Below are positions 45,655-56,625 of a stretch of DNA of 64,000 nucleotides, one piece after another. The translations under genes and the position numbers were made by a program. This stretch comes from Poecilobothrus nobilitatus (taxonomy: Eukaryota > Arthropoda > Insecta > Diptera > Dolichopodidae). The first letter of the stretch is position 1; each line of letters begins with the position of its first letter. Location: the NCBI GenBank assembly GCA_947095535.1, contig OX352772.1, forward strand, positions 276,468,336 to 276,532,335, given 5' to 3'. The notes under the pieces were generated by a model. That model did no database searches, was not told the DNA's origin, and saw only the letters and a list, made by a program, of their open reading frames with translations.

Positions 45655-46272
45655 CTAATTTTTGCTTAATATATAGCCGAAGCTTGATGCATAGTTCGTA
45701 GCAGGCGAACAAAAACTAATATTATAATCAGTTACAAAGATTTCTCTAAAATAATGATATTTCACATGTAATTGACTTTCCTTACAATTTTCGTTGTATA
45801 TCTTCCAAAGTTTTCGGATACTACAATCGCTTGCCATATATAATTTCTTTGATTTTTCTCTGGTGTAATGAGATTCAATAGCGTATAAACTTTCAATAAA
45901 TTTTTTTACAGCTTCTCTTTTATTTTTATAAGATAACGATTTAACATTACCATTTCTTCTTTGTTTTGGAAGCTCGCCTTTTTCAAAAAAATTTTTACTA
46001 ACTAAGTTAACACGACTTTTTGAAATATTTAAAATTTCTAAAAATGTTTTGCAGTAAACCCTATTGAAATCTTGATGTTTAAAAACGAAATACTTAGTCA
46101 TCACACCCATTCTTTTCTTTTCGTTACGTTTCGGGTTTTGTTGTGTGGTAATATTATATTTCAGTAAAAATGTGTCTTGTCCGGTTTTTGATTTGTAGGC
46201 ATAAAATTTATTGTAAAAATTGGTTACATCTTTTTGTGTAAGAGTCGCACATTTAACGCCTTGATATTACGA
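45655..46272 (-). pseudogene. GQNKN-motif family protein, N-terminal part
   Basis: One open frame from about 46272, beginning GVKCATLTQKDVTNFYNKFY. It continues through SKTGQDTFLLKYNI, VYCKTFLEILNISKSRVN, AVKKFIESLYAIESHYTREK and SCSIRKLW-type helices to YFREIFVTDYNISFCSP, and ends in unrelated residues at a stop in repeat DNA. This is the N-terminal half of the family whose C-terminal two thirds lie at 14016-15060. The ESHYTR and IF..YN.SF motifs are the landmarks. Truncated at the right place for a junction with the repeat at 45435-45655. Confidence 0.62.
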
Positions 46273-47300
46273 TTACATTCTGGTATTGTAGTTGGCACAG
46301 TAGCCATATACCTAAACAGTAAAAACAGTTAGTAGGTACTAAGTCAAATAATTTTTAATGTTCTACTAACTGCTGTTAAACAGTAACAACAGTTAGCACA
46401 ACAATACATTTGTTAAATAATAATAAATAACTCCTACGTGAACAGTCAATGGCATAATGGCATAGACCATAGAACAATCTGATATTTTTTTTAAATACCT
46501 TAATCTTTTTGCCTTCTCCCTTTTTCAATTACTTTTGTTTACCAATTTTTTCTTGCCTTTGGCCTTTTCACAAGAAACTATTTTATTTTCCATTGTTTTT
46601 GCTTCTAATAGGACGTCACTTCTCAGATTTTAATTTGTAACTGATTTTATTGTTTTGTCAAACGATTTTTGTATTTGTTATTACTTATGAAAAAACAAAA
46701 CAAAAAGCAAACACTTATGTGTATGTAATGTAAATACAAAACAAAATACAACTCAAACCTCATATAAAATTAGCGAGTTTTGCAGCAACTTTTCAAGTTA
46801 TTCAATACAAAATAATTACAAATAGAAAGTTTTGTCACAAAACAATCCGACTTTTTAAAAGGTTTTGAAACTAAATCAAAAGTTCAATTAAACTGTTTTG
46901 AAAAATTAACGTGTTTTCGACAGCAAAAATTAACAGAATTTCAATTAATTTTACAACTACATTGGAATAAAAAAGATAGCTTTCACTGTTAGAAACAAGT
47001 TGGCATTGCCAGATGGTTTTTTCTGTTTTGTCAATTAGTGAGTTTTGAAACTACACTCCTCAGTTGTCAAGTACGCGATTTATATCATTTTCTATAAAAA
47101 CTTCTTGCCAGAATTCATATTTTAAACACGTATTTGGTTTAAGATAGTCGATTCTAGTATGTTGCTTGATATCCGTAAACTTGTTTTTTTTTCCTTATAA
47201 TAAAATCTTTAATACATAAATCTATCATACAGTGATCCATTATAATTTTCTCACATCTTTCCATCGAGTATTCAGAAAAACGAACATATGGTCAAACATT
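46273..47300. other. A/T-rich stretch without recognisable genes
   Basis: No supported coding frame. It holds AAAATTAGCGAGTTTTGC at 46766-46783, an 18-base direct repeat of 44703-44721, with a weaker relative near 47035. Confidence 0.4.
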
Positions 47301-47339
47301 TACAAAACGAAAAACGTACATATGGTCAAACATTTAAAC

Positions 47340-47981
47340 AAATGGTCTATGCATTTACCTGAAGTTACTCTTGTTGGTTCATTTATTATAGACGCTAAAC
47401 CATGCAAAGCTAACAGATTCAAAAAATATGAAACATCCTCATTTTCTATTAAAAGATCTATATTAAAATCAGCTAAAATTAAAAGATTTTTTGTCCTTTC
47501 GTTTTCTAAAAGTACACAAAACTCATTTAAGAATATACCAAACTTAAGTTTATGAAATCTATACACACACAAACACGTAAAATCTGTATTATTTATATTG
47601 CAACTAATTTGAATAATATCCTCTCTAGTAAGTTTATAATTTATAACTAAACTATTGTAAACATTACTAACAAAACAACCTACACCACCTGTAGCATAGC
47701 CTTCATTAGTACAAGCATAAAAAGAATACCCTGGAATTTCATATTCAGTATCCATATATTCATATTTCGGAAACAAAAATGAAATCTGGAAGTGATACAA
47801 GTGCTTCTAGATTAGATACCAGTAGATCAAAGTTTCGTCTCAAACTTTTAATGTTTTAGTGCACTAAAATAAATTTATTTAAACAATTAGAATTATAACT
47901 ATAAACATTATTAATGGTGCGTATGGTAAATTCATTTTTAATAAGATTATCCGTATCTAAAATAAAATTATTGCTAAACAT
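47340..47981 (-). pseudogene. LINE ORF2 endonuclease (EN) domain fragment
   Basis: ATG at 47981. Apurinic-type endonuclease motifs in order: HANIKSLR-like start (here broken by a stop after ILVH), LVSLPDFIFVSEI, GGVGCFVSN, NLLILADFNIDLL (the catalytic DFN) and INEPTRVTSGKCIDHLF. Typical of LINE EN domains with the Asn-Glu-Pro-Thr-Arg motif. Coding similarity stops at about 47340 and no RT follows. One frameshift near 47770. Confidence 0.72.
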
Positions 47982-48360
47982 AATTTTTTATTTTTTATTT
48001 AAAAATTTATAATTATATTTTCATTAAGTCTTCAAATGATCTGATAACTATGGTCTTACCACCCTCCATTTTCTTTAGATAAATATTGTAATTTTTAAAC
48101 CATATATATTGATATTCTTTTTTTTTTTTTTTCTTTATTGTTTTGGAAAAAAAAATATACATGGAAATTACAATTATATTTTGAAAGTAATTAAGTTGAA
48201 CTTAGCTGTGCTGTCTGGTCTTTAATATTTTTTGAATAATTCAGGTTTTTTTTCTTTTTTTTTTTTTATATATTACAATTTTTCAGTTTCAAAACATCCA
48301 AACAAAAAATAGTTAAACAAAAGTATAATAGTTTAAATTCAATCTTTACTTAATAATTCA
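47982..48360. other. Junction region with T runs between two LINE relics
   Basis: Contains T runs near 48119-48132 and 48256-48267. These could be remnants of a poly(A) tail from the minus-strand LINE to the right. No coding frame. Confidence 0.35.
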
Positions 48361-48905
48361 ATTTCAATCTTTATCGTTTTTTCTTTTTATATTATCTATA
48401 CAATTTTTCAATCTATACAAAATATCTGTTTTGTTTTTAATATTGAAATTAAAATCACCAATTATTAATGAATTTTTATTTTTTAGATTTTCCAGAAGTG
48501 ACTCGAATTTATCAAAAAACTTATTGATATTATTTATTGTATTTTCTGGAGGCCTGTAAACCGCTGATATTGTACAAATTGTGTTATTTACATTTACTTT
48601 TACACTAACAATACTGTTGTACTCATCGCAGTAAATATCATGTATTGAATATTTCAAAGAATTGTGTATGAAAATCCCAACACCTCCTTCAGTTCTATAC
48701 TGGCGACACGAGAACACTTTTAAATATTCTTTGATATTAATTATATCGAGGTCTATATCTACAATCCAATTTCGGTAATAGCAATTAAATGAACAGTATA
48801 AGTAATAGAATCTAGCAAATGGGTGATATGATTTAATTTATGTTTCAAACTTCTAGCATTTAAATAAAGAATTTTTATTGAATTTATATCTTTTATATAG
48901 GGTGT
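48361..48905 (-). pseudogene. Second LINE ORF2 endonuclease fragment
   Basis: Reads KILYLNARSLKHKLNHI, VHLIAITE, RTEGGVGIFIHNSLKYSI, ISAVYRPPENTI and NSLIIGDFNFNI, the EN motif series up to the catalytic DFN, with a break near 48740. It ends at 48361 after NDKD. The sequence differs clearly from the EN at 47340-47981, so these are two LINE families. It lies downstream of the ORF1 at 49112-50055 in the same orientation and probably belongs to that element. Confidence 0.7.
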
Positions 48906-49111
48906 TCAAAATTGAGGTATCATTTTAATTTTAATAAAAAAAGACTTTTTTTTTGAAATATTAAATATATTTTTATTTTAATTTATTACAAATAGGTTCC
49001 GGTTAATAATAAAAAATTATGTCGGCCAAGTGGCCCCCTCCTATAGTTATTTCATTTATATTATACAAATTAGTTTTAACATGGGTGTTAATAGGCGTAT
49101 CAAATGAAACT

Positions 49112-50055
49112 TCAGTTAACATTCAAATTACTATCTTGTAGAACTTTTATGATTTTTGAAGTTGATGTTTTTCTTATAAATATTTTGCCATTTTTAACCC
49201 ATGCAAACTCTATTACTTTATCTCTTTTTAAGTCCCTAACTTTTTTAAATAATATACTAAAATATTTTGTAAGCTTTTCATTGATAAAAATAGAATTATT
49301 TTTCTGTGAACTTGATTTAGTAAATATATCCATTTTCAATCTCCTTTTCTTTACAGCATTCACTAATTTTTTTTTCATTTCTTTGTCAACAAATTCAACT
49401 ATTACATTTTCTGGCTCACCTGATTTGTTGAATTTTTTCCAACTTTATAGATATGATGAACATCTTTGGCTATTCCAGAAATTTGTTTGATAAGTGAAAC
49501 AGGATCTTCTTCAGGAATATCAATTGCTAAACCACATATCTCGATCTGCTTATCTAACTGAGATTGCTTTATTTTTTCCACTTCGATTCTGTTGTATACA
49601 ACATCCTCCTTAAGCTGGATATTCTCATTGCGTAATCATATGTTTTCTTCAATCAATGTATCCATATACTCTTTTATGTCTCTAATTTCATTTTGTAATG
49701 ATTTAATATCGGAACCTTAAGATGTTTGGTTATTTATGATGACTTCAAGTTTGCTGTGAATTGTTAGATAGTCAGTTGCAGCTTCTGGTATTTTATTTTT
49801 GCCCTCATTAGATGGTGTACTTATCATTATAGTGGAAGTTGATTTTCTTTTTTGGCGTTTCAATTTGCATTGTTGACAAATCCAAATTTTTTCCACTTTC
49901 TGTGAATATTCACGGATGACTTCAATACCCAATGATGAGCAGTGGCTACAGAACCACTTTTTACAGTCTCCATCACATTGGAGTCCATTATTTGTTCTTA
50001 AATTAATTTTTTTTGTGCACTGATTGCAATTGCTATTATTTTTATTGGTTGACAT
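49112..50055 (-). pseudogene. LINE ORF1 with PHD finger and FP-like domain
   Basis: The start (50055-49717) encodes a PHD-type zinc finger: CNQCTKKI, LQCDGDCKKWFCSHC, IWICQQCK. After a stop and frame breaks (about 49716-49380, a coiled-coil-like stretch), the C-terminal part reads KLTKYFSILFKKVRDLK and FAWVKNGKIFIRKT. This is like the baculovirus FP-related domain found at the end of PHD-containing LINE ORF1 proteins of the CR1/Daphne type. The order PHD, coiled coil, FP-like is as known for that group. Non-functional; the EN at 48361-48905 is the probable ORF2 start. Confidence 0.7.
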
Positions 50056-50069
50056 TTTGACATTTTTGT

Positions 50070-50850
50070 TACTCCAATTTTTTTTATAAAAGCGCCTGTT
50101 AGTGGAGCGTTGATCACATGCAATAACTTTTACGTCTAATCCTAACTTAAATGTTTCTTTTATGTAAAATTTTACATGTTTTTTTAAATCATAACTAGAA
50201 ATTCAATTGCTTGTGGCAAAGTAACCCAAAACATATTTCCAGTTAAACAAAAGCCCTCTTATTTGGAAAACACAAACATATTTAGCCAATTTACTTTCGC
50301 GTTTGACGCCTGTATTTCATCGTAATAAATATTATATTTTAAATCTTTTAAGCTCATCATTTCATCAAATAGAAATGCGGCTGTTTTAGAATTGGCATCC
50401 ATTTGCGCAATAGCGTTTTTCAAATTTTGAAATATGCATCCATTTTTACCGGGTCCTAAGAATTTAATAGAAGCTCAGTTGTTTAAAGAAGTTTTTAACA
50501 GTAATTTGAAGTCGAGTACGTTTTTTAAATTTTTTTATATGTTTCAGCAGATCTTAAATAAATACTTTACGCCAACGATTTTTCTTCCAAAGAATATTGT
50601 TTGTCTTCTTAACAGCATTTTGCAAAAAGTTTTACTGCTATAATTTTAGTTTTACATATTTTAGAAAATTGATTTTGTTTCCAATATTCGTTATGATTTT
50701 GGTTGCTGACAATCAAAAGGGTAATGTTTCTGCATCTTTTGGAAATCGAAATAATTTTAATTTTTAATTTTTTCTTTTGATCATTCCGCAAGGTAAAACT
50801 GCGCATTTGTTGCCTGGTAATTTTAGTTGCCCATAGTCATTTTTTACATC
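50070..50850 (-). pseudogene. Second P-element-like transposase relic
   Basis: Frames on the minus strand give YSLEEKSLA-SIYLRSAETYK, FLGPGKNGCIFQNLKNAI, TAAFLFDEMMSLKDLKYNIY (first catalytic region, compare LIFDEM in the copy at 27368-28450), AKYVCVFQIRGLLFNWKYVL and VKVIACDQRSTN. This is the P/THAP9 RNase H core up to the CDQ motif. At least three stops or shifts. It is not the same subfamily as the element at 25281-37090. The PHD-ORF1 LINE abuts it at about 50060, so that LINE probably inserted here. Confidence 0.68.
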
Positions 50851-51455
50851 CTCATTCATATTTCATATAGGTTAATACCTATCTTTTAATTAAATTGTTA
50901 TTTTGAAAATTAAAATAAAATTACACTCTAAAAAATATTTGTTGAATATTACTACAATTATTGTAGGCAATAGGTTGTCTACAATAATTGTAGTAAAATT
51001 CAACGTAATATGTTGAATAGAGTTTTAAAAATAGTTGAGTTTTCAATAATTATTTTCAAAATATGCTGTTGGAAATTCATCAAGAATTCTTGAATTTTCA
51101 ACAATTCTTGCTGGAAATTATTCAATAGTAACTGCTGAAAATTCATCAAAAAAGTTGATTTTTCAGCAATTCTTGCTGGAAATTAATCAATAGTAACTGC
51201 TAAAAATTCATCAAAAAAAGTTGACAGTTCAACAATTATCTATAGTAAGATCTTAAATGCTTCGAATATATGCTGAAATAATTCAATAAAAAAACTTATT
51301 TTTTTGTTTATTTACATTATATATATTTTTTTTGAAATTTTTAAATGTTATTTTTTTTCAATAAATGTAATTTTAACAAAAACAAAAGCTAAATATAAAA
51401 TTTAGAATAGAATGTTAATTGTAATAAATTTAGAATATTAATTGTTTGTGTAAAC
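50851..51455. repeat. Inverted and tandem short repeats (TTCAACAATT/AATTGTTGAA type)
   Basis: Arms 50941-50966 and 50979-51004 are inverse copies (26 bases, one mismatch, 12-base loop). From 51010 to 51240, TTCATCAA, TTCAGCAATTCTTGCTGGAA and TTCAATAGTAACTGC phrases repeat with a period of about 65. Possibly a MITE with a short-period core. No ORF. Confidence 0.6.
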
Positions 51456-51698
51456 GTCGTCTGAATATTGGTTTGCTCCATACGCCGAATTTGATTAGGA
51501 GTTGTTTGTGGAGTTTTAAAACGAGCTGGAGAGCAATAGAACTTATCCGTTTTCTGCTAACTTCAGTATCTCTTAAACTACTGAAGTTAGCAGAAAACGG
51601 ATAAGTGCAATAGACGCAGCTCCTTTCAAAACTCTACAAACAACTCCTAACACAAAATTGACGATTTGGGGTATGGAGCAAACCAATATTCAGACGAC
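51456..51698. repeat. Long hairpin / palindromic MITE, 243 bases
   Basis: The right half (51579-51698) is the inverse of the left (51456-51568). The core arms 51542-51568 and 51579-51605 (27 bases, TCCGTTTTCTGCTAACTTC within) match perfectly around a 10-base loop. The outer arms share GTCGTCTGAATATTGGTTTG. Arms have small indels. As RNA it would form a near-continuous stem of over 100 base pairs. Confidence 0.85.
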
Positions 51699-51922
51699 AA
51701 ATTGTCCTTTTTATTTTATCAACTACACTTTTTATTACTAGTGCTATCCTTACAACTATAGAGTATTGAGTAAAATAAATTTCTTTAATCTTATTCTGGT
51801 AATAAGAAAAAAATCAATAAAATTAATTCAAAAATAAAAAATTCAATAGAATTCAAATGACAATATTCTTAATATAAATAATATGTACACACAATTTTTT
51901 TTGTATACATATATTATTTTGT

Positions 51923-53740
51923 TCAATTTTCGTTTAATTTTCTTAGAAGATTGTTGATTTTACTCAAATTTGTTATATTTTTTTTTGGTCCTCTCGGTTT
52001 CTCAGGATAATGCTTTAAAAAATATCTTATAATGAAGTCCAAAGTTTGGGACATTTCTTTAGGATACACAATATTAAAATTAAAAAAAAAGGCGATGGCC
52101 TGCATTAAAATGTCAAATGTTTTCACATTTTCTAATGAAGATAGAAGTCTCTTTTCAATAAAAATGTATCCAATGTCCGAAGTAAATGACGTTACTGAAA
52201 AAAATTGAAATAAATAAAATAGAAAAACAGTTTATTATGAAAATTTGTAACATACCAACTATAGCAACCCAAACTCCGGAAACAGGAATACCTTGATATA
52301 TTTCTTCTAAAGTTGTACCTAGCTAAAAGAAAATCAAAAAACAAATAAACAATAATATAGTATTTACAGGTAGACAGGTAATTACTTGAAATTTCTTCAA
52401 AACATAATTTATATCTTCTTTAAAATATCTTGTTATAGCCATTATAGTTGTAAAATCGTCAACTTCACTATTGTTAAAAAGATATTTTGTGTTTACAAAA
52501 TTTCGGAAATATTTATTCAAATTCTCAATTTCATTTTGTTGTAGTGTTAATTTTTCTATGTTGATACCAATTAACTTGGCAAAATGTTGAAAACAACATT
52601 CGCGATTAAAAATGTATGGCCAATTTTGTTGAATATTTTCAACTGTTGGATAACTTTCCGTGTTATTAAGATAGACTCGTTGAAGAGCGTAACAGTCATT
52701 CATATACAATAAAATTTTATGTTTTTCTCGCAACATGTCTTTATTGTCTGGGAAAATATTTTTCAAAAAATTTTTTTTTTTGTTCCGAAGTAATTTCAGT
52801 ATCTACATTTCCCGAAATCTCTTCAGGTTGCCAATTTTTAACTGAATCTTTTAGAGCATTGATCGATTTCCTTTTTCTAATTGGAACATTTGGATGTTGT
52901 TTCTTATTAGTTGATAAATTTAAATAATTATTATGGTTTCTCATCATCGTTAGGAGAATTTCAGAGAAAGATGATACTTTGTTATTGTCTTTCTCTCTTT
53001 GCTCAAAAGTTTCTGCATACATTTCGACTATTTTTTCTGCCGTATTTCGGAAGATTCTAAGAGGAATAAAAAAAGAAACTCGTCACATTTCTTTTACCAC
53101 TTCTTGAACAAATGCATGAATACGATGTTCCAATTTTTGTTTTTTGTTTAATCTTTCTATTATATCAGATGGCATGCTATGCCATGGTATAGTAAAATTT
53201 GAAAAAAGGGAAAGGGAAGCAGAGTTTGTTGATGACGATGATGACAGAACAGTACTGGTCATAGTCATCGTACTCTGCAAGCTTGATGCTGAACTGAATT
53301 GAGTCAAGGGTGTAGTGCAGCCCAAGTCCTCATTTCGTACTAATATGTATTCATCAATTGATGATGTTCCAGGTATTTGAAGATCTGAACTGGAAGTATT
53401 TATTAACAAGTTTTCTTTTTGTGGTGGAATCCATTCTTCTTCTTCATTTAAAATAACAAAAATTGTTCTTTCTTCATTAATAACATAATACGAAAGAGTC
53501 TCGTCATCTACTACTTCTGATCCAGATCTTTCTAATACCACTTTTGATCCTACAATACCGTACTCATTTCCTAGAAATGGAGCAAAAATTATTTATAAAT
53601 ATCAATTTTAAAATGATGGCATTCATATTAGAAATTACCCTTTTTAATAACATCGGTCAATGTCAGAAACGACAAGAACGTTTTTTTAATACGTCGATCT
53701 GCACTCCACACCTCAAATAAAGTCTTCGACACGGTTTTTA
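51923..53740 (-). pseudogene. SAMD3-like protein gene of a transposon cassette, spliced
   Basis: Exons with consensus borders: about 53740-53639 (ends AAAAAGG|GTAATT); 53570-52386 (after TTTCTAG, ends TTTCAA|GTAATT); 52322-52256 (after CTTTTAG, ends AGTTG|GTATGT); 52194-51923 (after TTTTCAG). Introns are 68, 63 and 61 bases, and each join keeps frame. Landmarks: TLFEVWSADRRIKKTF, FTIPWHSMPSDIIERLNKKQ, AEKIVEMYAETF, CYALQRVYLNNTESYPT and WPYIFNRECCFQHFAKLIG. These resemble the uncharacterised SAMD3-like proteins that accompany the transposase type found next door in fish and insects. Breaks: a TGA at about 53083 and a one-base shift near 52770 in a T run. Confidence 0.6.
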
Positions 53741-53950
53741 TGCGCACGCTTTGGAAATAATCGTTAAAAAAAATTAGTTAAATAATTGAAGAAGTTAATA
53801 CTTAAGTTTTGTTTTATAATTTTTTAAAAATTAGTATTGTTTTTGCACTTACGTTTACATAAATTTATTAAATAAACGAGTTAAAAGGCGAAAAAAAATA
53901 TTGATTGCCTTTGTGAAATAAATATATTGGTTTTTTTAAAACTAAGTTTT

Positions 53951-56131
53951 TTAAGTCAATGCAATCAAATTTGAGTCGGTCTTATAGCTTTCATATAATG
54001 TTGTATACTGGTTATACCAACACTTAATAATTGTTCCATATAAAATAGCATTTTCAAATGAATTATTTATAAAAATTGCTTTAATTGTTAAAACTTCTAT
54101 ATGTGACTGTTCATCATGTTTAACTAAAACATGTCCGTTTTCTTCATATGTTGTGTTAAGATACTCAATTTTTTTTGAAACGTATATATATTCACTCGAA
54201 ATGTTTACATTATACAAATTTGTAGAAAACTTTATGTTGTTGTGTGACTCAATCTTTAAGATGTATCTTTCATTAGAAATATGTGATTGAAACTGCTGGT
54301 GCAATTTGGAGAGGGAATAGGTAATATTTTTGAAATTTTTAATTTTCTTAGAAAGTTGTTTGAAATATTGATGTTTCTGTTCGAATCCCATGGTCCAAAG
54401 CCCCCTCAGTGGTCCAAATTTTCTAATTAATTCTGGATAGTGATATATGTAATGATGCTTTGGTCGTAATGGCAATGATGGAAAACAAAATTTTCGCTGA
54501 TCGAAATATAGATCTATGTAATTTTGAAGCAGATAAGTTTGCTGAATTAAAATTTCAGGCGCACATATGAGTCGACACATTTCTATCATTGTGCAAAAAA
54601 ATTGCCATGTTGTTTCTTCGATATCTACTTCCAAACTTTGAAAAAAGTGCGGCAACAAAATCAAAATACTCCACACTTCGAAGGCTTTTCCTGGAACTTT
54701 TTTCATATGCTTGGTAATCAATGGAAACGAAAGTCTCAACTTAAACTTCTTTCTTATTGAAGCAAGAAATATATTTAAATGATTAAAACTGAACAATTCC
54801 TGTGCCGTAAAGTGCAACAAAATTTTCATCAGATCGTACGGTATAAATCCCTCAAACAAATCATGAGCCAAACAAGGTGAGAGTCCAAAGCGCACATGAT
54901 AATACTTTAAAGAATTCAGAATTGAATTTGATTTTATTCCTTTCTCGATTACATTTTCGCCATCATGTAACTTTTGTATACACTCATCATAATTTTGAGT
55001 AGTTCTTAACTCACATACTTCCATATTTTTTTTTTTTAAAGAATCTCTTGTATATAAACAGTATCTACATAAATAATCCGATGTGCTAAAATTTTCTGTG
55101 AAGCCACCAATTTGGTGACTCCCTAGATTATCGCCAATCATAGCAAAAACGGAACCTTTGAATACTCGGATGCCTCCGTCATTTCCAAAACTAATTTTAA
55201 TTCCTTCGTTTTCTAACAATTTCAAATCTCTAATTAAAGGACTCAAAATTTTTTTAAATCCAAATTCTTTAACATAGGATTCTTTACACAAGAGGACTAA
55301 TTGTATGTTTTTAATCAGGGAACGGTATTTTTTATTGATATTACCAATGACCATGTACATACCGATCAATTTATGTTTACCCTTTGAAGAGCCTAATGGA
55401 TTGCACATTTCAAATGCATCTTGGAAGAAAACGAGTTCTATTTTTTTTCGTCATTGTTAAAGTATTTATTATTCATGTAGATAGAACCATCATTATAATC
55501 TAGAAGCGCATCATTTATTATTACATCTTTGCGAATTACTTTTGGAAAATTGATGTCTTGTAATAAATTGGTCAGCGTAGCCAAAATAGAAACATAATAG
55601 AAACCGCATTTCTTACGAAAATTATCTGGTCCTAACTTAATTTGTGATATAGATACATAACTCTTTTTTTTTCAATACTTTTGTTTCGATTAAAACTGGT
55701 TTTAAGTTCTTTCAAAGAGATATCATCTAAAACGTTGTGAATTATTTTTTCTACTTCATAAATTTTACAAATATGTTTTTCATTAATAAATTTTATGTTT
55801 TCTAATATTTTATCTTGTTTAATTTTAAGAATGTTAGTAATTTCACTGTGAATAAAATTTAGTGCACTATGTTGAATTGTATATTTATATTTTAATTTAT
55901 AGAATAAGTTTTTAAAATCATTTTGAGCTTCTTCAGTGAATTGGTTCATATTTTGATTCACTGTAGCTTCTGAAATTCTAGGTACATCGAGGTTTTCATT
56001 GCAGTTTTGAATTGTGTCAGTAATTATTTCCTTATTTGAACTTTTATGTAGCCTAAAACAGTGTGATTGAAAATTTGCTAAATTTGTAAAATGTAATTTA
56101 CATGTTCTAATAGGACAAATTATTTCTTCAC
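53951..56131 (-). pseudogene. CMC/CACTA-like transposase with N-terminal zinc finger
   Basis: N-terminal part (56131-55632): one Cys2-His2 finger (CPIRTCKLHFTNLANFQSHC) and helices. Middle: LGPDNFRKKCGFYYVSILAT. The main frame (485 residues from 55408) has DAFEMCNPLGSSKGKHKL, FAMIGDNLGSHQIGGFTENF, YLCRYCLYTR, LSPCLAHDLFEGFIPYDL, LRPKHHYIYHYPELIRKFGP and LWTMGFEQKHQYFKQL. Candidate catalytic acids are the Asp before AFEMCNP, the Asp of GDN and the Glu of GFEQKH (inference). Two frame shifts lie in T runs near 55445 and 55668. The superfamily assignment is from memory. The true N-terminus is cut at 56131 by a repeat. Confidence 0.68.
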
Positions 56132-56517
56132 GGGTGGGGCTATACAAAAATTCATATTAACATTAAATTAATATTTTTATGATATCTATCAGCAGTTAAA
56201 AATCATAGCTCTATTTCAAAAAAATTGTTGAGATCTAAAAGTTAGTTGTTCGAGAGCTACCCGAAGTTTTGGTGGGAACTCAACAAAAAAAAATAGGGAA
56301 CCTACAAATTGCTCCCAGAATATTTTGTGTAAATTTCAAGATTCTAGCTTTCTTAGTTTTTGAGCTAGCGTGCTGAGGGACATGGCTTAATCGACTCAGA
56401 AGTTGATTCTGATCCGATCCATACTTTTGAAGGTATATCCAGCTCGTTTATTTCGAGGTGTTACAAACGGAGGAGTAATTTTATTATACCCGATACTTAT
56501 CGTACGGGTATAATGAA
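56131..56517. repeat. Partial copy of the fold-back arm (DINE-1-like)
   Basis: Matches 31575-32003 in the same direction: CGGGTGGGGCTA, a GAGAGCTACCC phrase, CTAGCTTTCTTAGTTTTTGAG, and the end TTATCGTACGGGTATA. The GACG microsatellite is lost. It truncates the transposase gene on its left. Confidence 0.8.
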
Positions 56518-56625
56518 AAATATTTTGAGACAACAGTCTCCACAACTTAATATGGAATCAAATGCAAAAAAAAATTTCCTCAAAAGTTACAGCATATTTT
56601 TTTGAATTTTTAAATACATAATATG

